This document shows, one piece after another, positions 28,404 through 36,488 of a DNA stretch of 64,000 bases. The stretch comes from Paraliobacillus ryukyuensis (lineage in GTDB: Bacteria; Bacillota; Bacilli; Bacillales; Amphibacillaceae), in NCBI RefSeq assembly GCF_003315295.1, contig NZ_QNRI01000001.1:248001-312000 (forward strand), written 5' to 3'. The notes below the pieces were generated by a model. It was not told the origin of the DNA. It ran no database searches and saw only the letters and a program-made list of their open reading frames with translations. Positions within the stretch are counted from its first letter, which is position 1; the number at the start of each line of letters is the position of its first letter. A program made the position numbers and the translations under genes.

Positions 28404-29366
28404 ATGCCTAAAATTGACAATATGTTAGCAATACTATGGATGCTCAGGTCAGGTCAAAAGCTTACTGCAAAACAAATTTCAGAAAAGTTAGAGATGAATA
28501 TAAGAACTGTTTATCGTTATATTGATACACTTTCAACAAGTGGCGTACCGATAATTTCAGAACCAGGACATAACGGTGGATACAGTTTATTGAATAATTT
28601 TATTAAGGCTCCTCTTTTTTTTGATTTTGAGGAGTATACTTCATTATTTCACGCTGCTGTGTTTGCAGAAGAAGCCGGATATTATGGAGGTGAAGCACTA
28701 AATAGGGCGATTTCAAAACTAAAAAAATTCTCAAATCAAGAGCAGAAAACAAAGATAAACCAACATTTAACTAGTCTTGAAGTAATAAGTCGATTAAGTT
28801 CATTATCTATGGAATATTTTCTGAAGGAGTTGGAACGTGCCGTAGTTGACCAGTACGCAGTAAAAATTCGTTACAATAAAAGTGACGAAAAACAATTAAA
28901 TTATAGATTGTTCGATCCATACAGAATTATCTATTGGAATAATAAGTGGTATGTGATTGGATTTTGTCATCTTAGGAATGATATTCGTAGTTTTCGAGCA
29001 GATAGAATTGAAAGTCTAATGCTAACCGAAAATAAGTTTAACCGGCCAGAAAATTTTTCGGCACGGGACTTTTTTATAAAAAATCTTCTTCCCACTATAG
29101 AAGATAAAGAAGGGATTATTTCTTTGGTTATCAGTGGGGATAAAAGTGTATTGGCTGATATTAGCCAACATTGGTTTTTGGGACATTATTTACAAGAACG
29201 GACTTCAAATCAAGCAGTTTTTCTTCTTGAAAAAGATATAATCCATACTTATGTACCTTATTTACTTTTACCGTACAATAAAGCTATTAAAGTTATTGAG
29301 CCAATAAGCCTTAAAAAAAGACTTGTTGAAGTTCTATCGGAGTTAATAAAATTTCATCAAGTGTAA
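28404..29366 (+). CDS. HTH-WYL transcriptional regulator
   Basis: A 320-residue regulator of the DeoR-like/YafY class. The N-terminal winged helix is visible as KLTAKQISEKLEMNIRTVYRYIDTLSTSGVPI. The C-terminal WYL domain covers about 130-230, with YRLFDPYRIIYWNNKWYVIGFCH and FRADRIESL. WYL domains sense nucleic-acid or nucleotide ligands in several families. GAGGTGG precedes the ATG. A perfect 18-bp palindrome lies just after the stop and before the DJ-1-like gene. It may be the regulator's operator. Confidence 0.85.
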   Translation: MPKIDNMLAILWMLRSGQKLTAKQISEKLEMNIRTVYRYIDTLSTSGVPIISEPGHNGGYSLLNNFIKAPLFFDFEEYTSLFHAAVFAEEAGYYGGEALNRAISKLKKFSNQEQKTKINQHLTSLEVISRLSSLSMEYFLKELERAVVDQYAVKIRYNKSDEKQLNYRLFDPYRIIYWNNKWYVIGFCHLRNDIRSFRADRIESLMLTENKFNRPENFSARDFFIKNLLPTIEDKEGIISLVISGDKSVLADISQHWFLGHYLQERTSNQAVFLLEKDIIHTYVPYLLLPYNKAIKVIEPISLKKRLVEVLSELIKFHQV

Positions 29367-29406
29367 TATAACTTCCCTGACGTTAAGTGTCAGGGAAGTT
29401 ATATTA
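29364..29406. promoter_or_regulatory. 18-bp perfect palindrome between regulator and DJ-1 gene
   Basis: The arms TAATATAACTTCCCTGAC (29364-29381) and GTCAGGGAAGTTATATTA (29389-29406) enclose a 7-base loop. There is no U run after it on either strand, so it may be an operator rather than, or as well as, a terminator. It ends 37 bases before the DJ-1/PfpI start. Confidence 0.55.
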
Positions 29407-29442
29407 TACTAGCTATATTAATTATGATTGGAGTGTCATCAG

Positions 29443-30084
29443 ATGCAAACAAAAAAAGCTTTTCTATATGTATTTCATACAATGTCGGACTGGGAATATG
29501 GATATTTAATTACTGAACTAAACTCAGGAAGATATTTCAAAAGAGATTTAGCACCTCTAAAAGTAATTACAGTAGGAGCTAATAAGGAAATGATTAGTAC
29601 GATGGGGGGATTGAGCGTAAAACCAGATATTTCTATTGATGAATGTGCTTTTGACAATAAAGATCTTTTAATCTTACCAGGAGGGACTACTTGGGGTGAA
29701 AAAATTCATCAACCTATCTTGGAAAGAATAGGTCAAGTATTAAAGCTTGGCACTATTGTTGCTGCAATTTGTGGTGCAACTGATGCCCTCGCGAATATGG
29801 GATACTTGGATACTAGAAAGCATACAAGTAAGAGCTTAGAATATACTAAAATGGTGTGTCCTAACTATAAAGGAGAAAAGTTTTATGAATTGGAACCTGC
29901 CGTATCTGATTCAAATTTAGTTACTGCATCAGGAATAGCTCCTCTGGAATTTGCAATGGAGGTACTGAAAAAATTAGATGTATTTACACCAGATACCTTA
30001 CATTCATGGTATAAGCTAAATAAAACTCATAAACTTGAATATTTCTTCCAGTTAATGAAATCAATAAATAAAAGAAGCAACTAA
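29443..30084 (+). CDS. DJ-1/PfpI family protein (class I glutamine amidotransferase-like)
   Basis: A 213-residue flavodoxin-like protein. LLILPGGTTWGE and the nucleophile elbow VAAICGATDALANMG with the conserved Cys are visible. HTSKSLEY and LVTASGIAPLEFA complete the family pattern. Relatives include putative intracellular proteases, glyoxalases and chaperones (YoaZ-like), so the substrate is not predictable. ATG 29443 follows TTGGAGTG at 9 bases. The neighbour upstream is a WYL regulator, so it is probably its target. Confidence 0.8.
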   Translation: MQTKKAFLYVFHTMSDWEYGYLITELNSGRYFKRDLAPLKVITVGANKEMISTMGGLSVKPDISIDECAFDNKDLLILPGGTTWGEKIHQPILERIGQVLKLGTIVAAICGATDALANMGYLDTRKHTSKSLEYTKMVCPNYKGEKFYELEPAVSDSNLVTASGIAPLEFAMEVLKKLDVFTPDTLHSWYKLNKTHKLEYFFQLMKSINKRSN

Positions 30085-30130
30085 AAAGCTCAACTTCTCT
30101 ATTTTGGTATGTAGAGAAGTTGGGCTTTTT
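30083..30130 (+). terminator. Terminator after the DJ-1-like gene
   Basis: Long stem AAAAAGCTCAACTTCTCTA / TAGAGAAGTTGGGCTTTTT with A/T flanks. Confidence 0.85.
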
Positions 30131-30502
30131 AATTTGTAATTCTCTTATCGTTGTCAATCCGGATTTTCCTGGCGCTATCTTTAACTATGGATGTCTATTG
30201 AATAAACTAACTAACCATCCATGAACAAATTATGATTATACCAATTATATTACAACTAAATTTATTCCTTACAAAAAGTTGCGCAGCAAAGTTTTGAAAA
30301 ACGCAAACGATAATAAGTGGCAACGGTTCTACATACAAAAGATGTGTATTTTTAATAGGGTGATTCGAAGTTAATTTTCAAACATGTTATAAAACTCAGC
30401 AATCACCTACGAGAAAGATATATACAAAGAAAATTGTAAAAAATGGTTTAAACCTATTATTTTAGTCAATAGTTATATAAAAGATATTTTGGGAGGGATT
30501 TC
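30131..30502. other. Gene-free gap upstream of cypC
   Basis: No credible coding frame is seen. A short palindrome GGTTTAAACC (about 30445-30454) lies some 50 bases before the cypC start and could be a regulator site. AT-rich sequence after it (GTTATATAAAAG) may include the promoter. No -35/-10 pair can be assigned with confidence. Confidence 0.4.
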
Positions 30503-31750
30503 ATGACAATGATTAAAAAAATGCCAAAAGAAAGTGGCATTGATCACACGCTTGCATTATTAAAAGAGGGGTATCCATTTCTATTCAATCGGAGGCAGGA
30601 AGTAGATTCCACGATATTTAAAACTAGGATTCTTGGACAACAAGCAATTGCATTAAGCGGAAAAGAAGCTGCAAGTTTATTTTACGATAACGAAAAATTC
30701 AGAAGAAGCGATGCGGCTCCAAAACGTATACAAAAAACTTTATTCGGTGAAGGTGGTGTACAATCGTTAGATGGAGAAGCCCATCATCACCGAAAAGCTA
30801 TGTTTATGACGTTAATGTCACGAGATGGCCTAAATGAGATGTATGAAATCATTGACAAAGAATTAACTGCTGCAAACCAGAATTGGAAAAAAGAAAACCA
30901 TATTGTACTTGATAAAGAAATACAAAAATTACTTACAAAAGCAGCATGTCAGTGGGTGGGGGTGCCATTACCAGATAAAGAAATAAATCAACGAACAGAG
31001 CAACTTGCAGATATGTTTGAATCAGCAGCTTCGATCGGTCCAAAGCATTGGAAAGGACGTAAATCTCGAAAAAATGGGGAAGAGTGGATCATTTCGTTAG
31101 TAAGACAAGTACGAAATAATGAGATGGCCGTAGACGAGGATCGTGCGCTTTATACCTTTAGTTGGCACCGGGATTTAGATGGTAATCTATTAAACGAAAA
31201 AATCGTGGCTGTTGAACTATTAAATTTGTTACGTCCTATTGTAGCGATTAGCGCATATATCAATTTTCTAGTTCTAGCTCTATATGAACATCCGGAAGAA
31301 AGGGAAAATCTAAAAAATACAGATAATGAAAATAGATTTGAATGGTTCTGCCAAGAAGTACGTAGGTATTATCCGTTTTTCCCATTTGCTGCTGCTAGAG
31401 TAAAACGAGATTTCATATGGAATGGTTTCACATTTAAAGAGGGAACATTAACATTATTAGATCTATATGGAACAAATCATGACCCGAATGAATGGAGCGA
31501 ACCTAATCAATTTAAACCTGACCGCTTTCAAGAATGGAAAGGTAGTCCATTTGATTTCATACCACAAGGTGGAGGAGAGTTTAATTTAGGACATCGCTGC
31601 GCTGGTGAGTGGATGACATTAGGTGTAATGAAACGCTGTCTATCCTTCTTTGTTCATATGGATTTTGAGTTACCTGAACAGGATTTAAGTTATTCCATGA
31701 CAGAGATGCCAAGTAAGCCGAAAAGTAAAATAATTATGCAAGTACATTAA
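30503..31750 (+). CDS. cypC: CYP152 fatty-acid peroxygenase (cytochrome P450)
   Basis: A 415-residue P450 of the peroxygenase class. It uses hydrogen peroxide to hydroxylate fatty acids at alpha/beta carbons, without a reductase. The heme loop is FIPQGGGEFNLGHRCAG, with the axial thiolate Cys366. The I-helix reads LLNLLRPIVAISAYINF, where the Arg-Pro pair replaces the usual acid-alcohol pair. That is the mark of CYP152, since the Arg binds the substrate carboxylate. A GGAGGG site precedes the ATG. It appears to be a single-gene unit. Confidence 0.92.
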   Translation: MTMIKKMPKESGIDHTLALLKEGYPFLFNRRQEVDSTIFKTRILGQQAIALSGKEAASLFYDNEKFRRSDAAPKRIQKTLFGEGGVQSLDGEAHHHRKAMFMTLMSRDGLNEMYEIIDKELTAANQNWKKENHIVLDKEIQKLLTKAACQWVGVPLPDKEINQRTEQLADMFESAASIGPKHWKGRKSRKNGEEWIISLVRQVRNNEMAVDEDRALYTFSWHRDLDGNLLNEKIVAVELLNLLRPIVAISAYINFLVLALYEHPEERENLKNTDNENRFEWFCQEVRRYYPFFPFAAARVKRDFIWNGFTFKEGTLTLLDLYGTNHDPNEWSEPNQFKPDRFQEWKGSPFDFIPQGGGEFNLGHRCAGEWMTLGVMKRCLSFFVHMDFELPEQDLSYSMTEMPSKPKSKIIMQVH

Positions 31751-31777
31751 AAAAGGGACGAATACTCGTCCCTTTTT
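31749..31777. terminator. Bidirectional terminator between cypC and the lipoprotein gene
   Basis: Stem AAAAAGGGACGA / TCGTCCCTTTTT with loop ATAC. The minus-strand lipoprotein gene ends 2 bases away. Confidence 0.85.
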
Positions 31778-31778
31778 C

Positions 31779-32339
31779 TTAACTTAATGCGTCTTTCATA
31801 TCTGGTGCAATTAAATCTGCCGCTTCATAAATTTCATTTATTTGACCTTGGAAGTCTTCCCAAGTAGCGTCAGCTTCAGATAAATCAACTTCACCAACAT
31901 TTGCTTCTAGAGCTGTAGCAACTTGTTGATAATACGTTTGTAATGTTGCAATTGCTGCTGCATATTGTTCTTTTTCAGCCTCAGGCAATTCAGTCTGAAT
32001 TTCGTAACCTTCTAGTTGGCTACTAACTTCGCTTGCCGCTGTTTTCGCTGCTTCTTTTGCTGCTTTTACATCTTCTTCTTTTGCTGCTTCATCTGCCGCA
32101 GCAGCAGTGTAGTCATTAATTGCTGGTTGATATGTAGTAAGTTCATGCACTAAGTTCATTTGTGTATCTAATAGTGCTTTTTTTACATTTGCAGTATCAT
32201 CCGCAGATTTTTCTGCGCTTTCTGTTTCTGATGAAGTCGTAGCTTGATCATCTGTTGTATCTGCTTCATCTGAATTCTGAGCACAACCAGTAATCACAAA
32301 TGTTACAAGTAATCCTAAAGCTAATAAAACTTTTTTCAA
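31779..32339 (-). CDS. Small helical lipoprotein of unknown function
   Basis: A lipoprotein of 186 residues. The signal peptide KKVLLALGLLVTFVITGC ends in a lipobox (ITGC), which predicts lipidation and anchoring on the outer face of the membrane. A Ser/Thr/Asp/Glu-rich linker and an Ala/Glu/Lys-rich helical domain follow. A TTG start at 32339 is chosen because a GGGGG ribosome site lies just upstream of it, inside the longer frame that starts at 32366. No family is recognised. Confidence 0.7.
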   Translation of the reverse strand: MKKVLLALGLLVTFVITGCAQNSDEADTTDDQATTSSETESAEKSADDTANVKKALLDTQMNLVHELTTYQPAINDYTAAAADEAAKEEDVKAAKEAAKTAASEVSSQLEGYEIQTELPEAEKEQYAAAIATLQTYYQQVATALEANVGEVDLSEADATWEDFQGQINEIYEAADLIAPDMKDALS

Positions 32340-32557
32340 TTTAGTTTCCCCCTTTTTTGTTTTCAATAGTTAGTAGTTTACTGTTTCATAGAAGAAAAGT
32401 AAACATTTTCATTTAATGTTGAAATCTTAGCATTTTTCTGAATATGCACACATCTAAACAAAGAGAAATATCTGGCTAAATGAAGGAATCTATATTATAC
32501 TTACTGGTGATAAAGTTAATATGTCTTTCAACATTAGTTTGAGTTAGAGGTGTTTAA

Positions 32558-32830
32558 ATGCCAAAGCATTCTTCATTAGCAAATTATTTAGAAGAATTGT
32601 GGGGGAGAGGGTTTAAACTAACAAACGAAGATATTCGATTAATTTATTTCGGAAAGCGATTTACGGCTGCGCATGATCATAATATTATCATGGCACTGAA
32701 ATTCACATTACAGATACAGCGTGATTTTGATTTTAGTTTTTATCTTAGTTTGTTGGAGTTATTACTTGAGCATGAAATTACAAATGAGCAGCAAGCCATT
32801 CAATTATTTCAGCAAAAAAAGATGTTATGA
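32558..32830 (+). CDS. DUF6123-like small protein
   Basis: A 90-residue helical protein. LANYLEELWGRGFKLTNEDIRLIYFGKRFTAAHD and DFSFYLSLLELLLEHEI resemble a short conserved family of Bacillaceae (DUF6123, from memory). It has no membrane segment. AGAGGTG precedes the ATG. Its stop overlaps the 3' end of the convergent RNase HI-like gene by 6 bases, with no terminator between. Confidence 0.6.
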   Translation: MPKHSSLANYLEELWGRGFKLTNEDIRLIYFGKRFTAAHDHNIIMALKFTLQIQRDFDFSFYLSLLELLLEHEITNEQQAIQLFQQKKML

Positions 32831-33223
32831 TTCATTTATTGCTTGAATTGCCAATCTCGCTAAGCGATCGGCTTGTGTATTTTGTCCATCAGGTATCCAT
32901 TTGATAAAACAATATGGAAAAGTATGCATTAATGAAAGAATTTGTTCGAGGTGAGGAGCAAACGTTTTATTTTTAGTATATTCTTTTTCGATCATATCAA
33001 CTACTAATTTGGAGTCGGATCGTAATGAAAGTATCTCATCCGGAAATAACTCTTTACATAGTTGTAACCCTTTTGTAACAGCAATTAGTTCTGCCTCATG
33101 GTTGGTTACAATTCCAATATTTTGTTTTTCTTCTTTTAAAAAATTCTTCTTTTTTAAAACGATACCAATCCCACTAGGGCCTGGATTGCCACTTGTCGCG
33201 CCATCCACATATACTTCTAACAT
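32825..33223 (-). CDS. RNase HI-like protein (YpeP/YpdQ type)
   Basis: A 132-residue RNase H fold. All four acidic catalytic positions appear present: VDGATSGNPGPSG (Asp7), NHEAELIAV (Glu), LRSDSKLVV (Asp) and TQADRLAR (Asp). It therefore should be able to cleave RNA in RNA:DNA hybrids. It lacks the basic handle of classical RNase HI, as its Bacillus homologues do. The 3' end overlaps the convergent neighbour. Confidence 0.85.
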   Translation of the reverse strand: MLEVYVDGATSGNPGPSGIGIVLKKKNFLKEEKQNIGIVTNHEAELIAVTKGLQLCKELFPDEILSLRSDSKLVVDMIEKEYTKNKTFAPHLEQILSLMHTFPYCFIKWIPDGQNTQADRLARLAIQAINES

Positions 33224-33249
33224 GGGCTCACTCCTTCCTCATTCATGAA

Positions 33250-33278
33250 AATGCGGTGATCAATTTGATCACCGCATT
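33250..33278 (-). terminator. Terminator of the cold-shock gene
   Basis: A near-perfect stem AATGCGGTGATCAA / TTGATCACCGCATT lies 10 bases after the stop, followed on the minus strand by TTTTC. Confidence 0.75.
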
Positions 33279-33287
33279 AATAATATA

Positions 33288-33488
33288 TTATTGTTTAACT
33301 ACGTTAGCTGCTTGTGGTCCGCGATCGCCTTCAACTACTTCAAAGTTAACCGTTTGACCTTCTTCTAGTGTTTTAAATCCTTCTTCTTGAATTGCGGAAT
33401 AATGTACAAATACATCATTTCCTTCTTCTAATTGGATAAAACCGTATCCTTTTTCTGCGTTAAACCATTTTACTACACCTGTTTGCAT
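33288..33488 (-). CDS. Cold-shock protein (CspD/CspB type)
   Basis: A 66-residue five-stranded OB-fold protein binding single-stranded RNA/DNA. RNP1 is KGYGFIQ and RNP2 is [15 protein letters not shown] is 7 bases before ATG 33488. Eight upstream codons in frame are not conserved and were left out. It acts as an RNA chaperone in cold and stationary phase. Its leader has a promoter and then an intrinsic terminator before the gene, suggesting regulation by read-through. Confidence 0.93.
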   Translation of the reverse strand: MQTGVVKWFNAEKGYGFIQLEEGNDVFVHYSAIQEEGFKTLEEGQTVNFEVVEGDRGPQAANVVKQ

Positions 33489-33640
33489 GTAAATCCTCCT
33501 AAAAACTTTCACGTCATACGTGGTAATACAAATAAGACTAATGGAAATAAAAAAGTAGCTTCATAGAAGTGTAGGATTATCAATGCATCCACTTCTATGA
33601 AGCTACCTGTCAATTATGAATCCAAACATCTTCTTTGCTT
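33489..33640 (-). promoter_or_regulatory. Cold-shock gene leader with internal terminator
   Basis: The transcript from the promoter at 33647-33675 would carry about 150 leader bases. In them the arms at 33590-33606 and 33555-33571 form a perfect 17-bp hairpin (GTAGCTTCATAGAAGTG type), followed on the minus strand by six U residues at 33549-33554. No other minus-strand gene lies upstream to need it. A small CACG/CGTG hairpin lies just before the ribosome site. A released RNA of about 90 bases or a conditional attenuator is expected. Confidence 0.65.
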
Positions 33641-33646
33641 ATGTCT

Positions 33647-33675
33647 AATATAACTTATTTTGATAAATCAGTCAA
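33647..33675 (-). promoter_or_regulatory. Sigma-A promoter of the cold-shock leader
   Basis: Minus strand: -35 TTGACT (33670-33675), 17-bp spacer, -10 TATATT (33647-33652). Start expected near 33640. Confidence 0.7.
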
Positions 33676-33753
33676 GGAATTGGGAGTTAAATTCCAATAA
33701 AATATGGTAGAATTGAATAGAGAAATCATGAGAAATAAATGGAGTGAATAGAA

Positions 33754-34614
33754 ATGGGGATTTATATTGGACTAACTGGTTGGGGAGATCATGATATACT
33801 ATATTCACAGTCAGTAAGAACGAAAGACAAACTAGCCACTTATAGTGCTCATTTTCCTATTGTGGAGATTGACAGCTCATTTTATGCAATTCAATCGACT
33901 TCTAATTATCAAAGATGGAGTACTGAAACACCTGAGCAGTTTAAATTCATTGTAAAAGCACACCAATCTATGACTGGCCATGATCGAAAACAAATGACAA
34001 CATTAGAAGCAAAACAATTATTTGAAGCTTTTTTGGATTCAATAGACCCGATACGAAAAAACGATAAACTACTGTATGTATTATTTCAATTTCCACCATG
34101 GTTTGATGTGCATTTCACTCACATCAGGAAGTTGAAAAAAATAAAACAATTACTACCAGATCTTCCAATTGCCGTCGAGTTTCGTAATCAGTCTTGGTTT
34201 AATTCTAAGCATAAGCAAGCGACATTAGAATTGTTAACCAATTATGAATGGATTCATACCATTTGTGATGAACCACAAGCAGGAGAAGGATCTGTACCTA
34301 CTGTATTAGAAGTGACCAATCAAACCCATGCATTCATTCGTATGCACGGTAGAAATGTACACGGATGGAATCGCAATGGCAGAGGAGAAGAGTGGCGAAA
34401 AGTCCGTTTTCTTTATCGGTATAATAAAGCTGAGTTAATGGAATGGGCAAATCATATCAAGAAGTTACAATCACAGGTGGAACATATCAGTATTGTATTT
34501 AACAATAATTCTGGAGGGGATGCAGCTGAAAATGCAAAACAGTTAATTGGTTTATTAGGGATTTCTTACAACAATTTAAATCCAAAACAACTGGATTTAT
34601 TTGATTTTTCATAA
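33754..34614 (+). CDS. DUF72 family protein (YunF-like)
   Basis: A 286-residue TIM-barrel-like protein of the DUF72 family. Family marks are IGLTGWGDHD near the start, FPIVEIDSSFYAIQS, FKFIVKAHQSMTGH, FQFPPWF, AVEFRNQSWF and HTICDEP. FIRMHGRNVHGWNR and the C-terminal FNNNSGGDAAENAKQL follow. Biochemical function is unknown for the family. It is upstream of an HD phosphohydrolase, 15 bases apart. Confidence 0.85.
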   Translation: MGIYIGLTGWGDHDILYSQSVRTKDKLATYSAHFPIVEIDSSFYAIQSTSNYQRWSTETPEQFKFIVKAHQSMTGHDRKQMTTLEAKQLFEAFLDSIDPIRKNDKLLYVLFQFPPWFDVHFTHIRKLKKIKQLLPDLPIAVEFRNQSWFNSKHKQATLELLTNYEWIHTICDEPQAGEGSVPTVLEVTNQTHAFIRMHGRNVHGWNRNGRGEEWRKVRFLYRYNKAELMEWANHIKKLQSQVEHISIVFNNNSGGDAAENAKQLIGLLGISYNNLNPKQLDLFDFS

Positions 34615-34632
34615 GAAAGTAGGTAGGTAGTG

Positions 34633-35235
34633 ATGAATCAACATATAATTGAACAAACAAAGACGTTTGTATTTAATCGATTTAAAGATGATACCACTGG
34701 GCATGATTATGCACATATGAAAAGAGTCGCCACAATGGCTAAATATCTAGCAGAAAAAGAACAAGCTGATCCATTACTAGCAGAACTTATTGGATGGCTA
34801 CATGATATAACAGATACAAAATTAACAAACGATCCAGTAACAGCAAAGCAAGAAGTAACCGATTATCTCTATGCATCTTGCTTATCTGAAACACAAGTAG
34901 CAACTATTTTACAAGCTATTGATAACATCTCTTTTCGAAAAGGGAATGTTCCAACTTCATTTGTAGGTCAAATTGCACAAGATGCTGATCGCTTAGATGC
35001 GATTGGTGCCATCGGTATTGCTCGAGCGTTTAGCTACGGTGGGAGTAAGAAAAGACAGATCTATAGTGAAAACCCTATCGAAAAATCAATGACAACCATC
35101 CAACATTTCTATGATAAATTGTTATTGATAAAAGATCGATTACATACACAAACCGCTAAACAACTTGCGGAACGAAGACATACTTTTATGGAAGATTTTC
35201 TTGATCACTTTTTTCTAGATTGGGAAGGGAAATAA
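34633..35235 (+). CDS. HD-domain phosphohydrolase (YedJ type)
   Basis: A 200-residue metal-dependent HD hydrolase. The ligand residues lie in GHDYAHMKRVATMA, the paired WLHDITD, and QDADRLDAIGAIGIAR. Relatives hydrolyse phosphate esters of nucleotides, but the substrate is unknown. An ATG at 34633 is chosen over the adjacent GTG by spacing from AGGTAGG. It probably forms an operon with the DUF72 gene and is closed by a terminator. Confidence 0.85.
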   Translation: MNQHIIEQTKTFVFNRFKDDTTGHDYAHMKRVATMAKYLAEKEQADPLLAELIGWLHDITDTKLTNDPVTAKQEVTDYLYASCLSETQVATILQAIDNISFRKGNVPTSFVGQIAQDADRLDAIGAIGIARAFSYGGSKKRQIYSENPIEKSMTTIQHFYDKLLLIKDRLHTQTAKQLAERRHTFMEDFLDHFFLDWEGK

Positions 35236-35238
35236 TAT

Positions 35239-35281
35239 AAAAGATGCTCTTCCACTGACAAGTTTGTAGAGCATCTTTTTA
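35239..35281. terminator. Terminator between HD gene and NlpC/P60 gene
   Basis: Stem AAAAGATGCTCT / AGAGCATCTTTTT. It lies between convergent genes and can act on both. Confidence 0.8.
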
Positions 35282-35289
35282 TTCGTAAG

Positions 35290-36345
35290 CTATTTTTCTA
35301 CAACAATACGTTTTGCTCCTAAATATCTTTGTTGCCAATAATCAATATCCATGGAAGCGATTGAAACCCCTTTGGATTCACTAGCGTGGATAAAATTATG
35401 ATTTCCTAAGTATATCCCCATATGTGAAGGACCTTTTTTGTATGTTTCAAAAAAAACGAGGTCGCCAATAGATAGTTGCTCAATCGGTTGTGCACTATTC
35501 CATATATCTGACACTGTTCTTGGGATCGAAACACCTAACTCGTTAAATACATAATTAATATACCCGCTACAATCAAATCCAGAAGGAGAAGTACCACCCC
35601 AAGCGTAGGACGTACCAACGTATTGTTTGGCAGTTGCTATTAATTGATCGGATTGATAGGTTTCTTGTTCAGCTTTTTTCTGTGCTACGTGAATCGTCTG
35701 GTCGTTAGTTGTTTGTTGCGTTGTTTCTTGGTTTTTAGTCGTTTTTACTGTTGGTGGCTTCACTTCTTCTTGCTTTTCTGTTAAAGCAGTAACTACTTGA
35801 TGATTAATCTCTTGTTTTACGTCTAAATCATGATCCACTTGAAAGTAGTAAAGTGCTTCATTTGTTTTTGGTCCAAATATGCCATCTATTGAATCTTTGT
35901 AGTATCCAAAATAATACAATGCACGCTGGATTGATTTAATTCCATCACCTGTTTCTCCGATCGTATACGTGCGATCAATTGTTTTTAACGGGGCAAGGTA
36001 TCGGTTTCGTTCTGTTTTAATAATAGCCACAATTGTTTCTTGATTTGCTTGTCCGTTAGGCTTTAATGATTGCTCTTTTTGAAATTGTTTTAATGCATGT
36101 TCCGTATAAAGCCCAAACGTTCCATCAATGTCTTTTGTATAGTACGATAGATAATTTAATTTTTGTTGTAAGACTCGAACAGCTTCATTGTGCTGCCCAT
36201 ACGTTAGGTTACTATCTGTTTGCTCAAATACTTCATTTTGGTGAAGTGGATAGGCATCAACGTAAAAGGAGAATGGTTGACTTAACAGATAGCCATAAGC
36301 CATCGAATGCTTGACAATATGTTGCAACTGACCGGAAGTAAGCAT
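35290..36345 (-). CDS. NlpC/P60 cell-wall endopeptidase with two PG-binding domains
   Basis: A 351-residue protein. Two peptidoglycan-binding type 1 repeats (about 50-110 and 128-190: VRVLQQKLNYLSYYTKDIDGTFG, IKSIQRALYYFGYYKDSIDGIFG) are followed by a Thr/Gln/Lys linker. The C-terminal NlpC/P60 Cys peptidase has FDCSGYINYVF, SHMGIYLG and FIHAS, giving the Cys-His-His triad. It should cleave D-Glu-mDAP bonds in stem peptides. AAGGAGGG precedes ATG 36345. The N-terminus shows no classical signal peptide, which is odd for a wall enzyme. Confidence 0.85.
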   Translation of the reverse strand: MLTSGQLQHIVKHSMAYGYLLSQPFSFYVDAYPLHQNEVFEQTDSNLTYGQHNEAVRVLQQKLNYLSYYTKDIDGTFGLYTEHALKQFQKEQSLKPNGQANQETIVAIIKTERNRYLAPLKTIDRTYTIGETGDGIKSIQRALYYFGYYKDSIDGIFGPKTNEALYYFQVDHDLDVKQEINHQVVTALTEKQEEVKPPTVKTTKNQETTQQTTNDQTIHVAQKKAEQETYQSDQLIATAKQYVGTSYAWGGTSPSGFDCSGYINYVFNELGVSIPRTVSDIWNSAQPIEQLSIGDLVFFETYKKGPSHMGIYLGNHNFIHASESKGVSIASMDIDYWQQRYLGAKRIVVEK

Positions 36346-36488
36346 AATAAAACCCTCCTTTGAAAGTGTCTCTCTTCATTTCAATCTATGTAAAAGTAAA
36401 CCGAAACATGTGCTATTGAATCAAACGAAATATTTCTGTAATATGGGACATATGATTTAAACTCAACACGAAACTGGGGTGGATAGAA

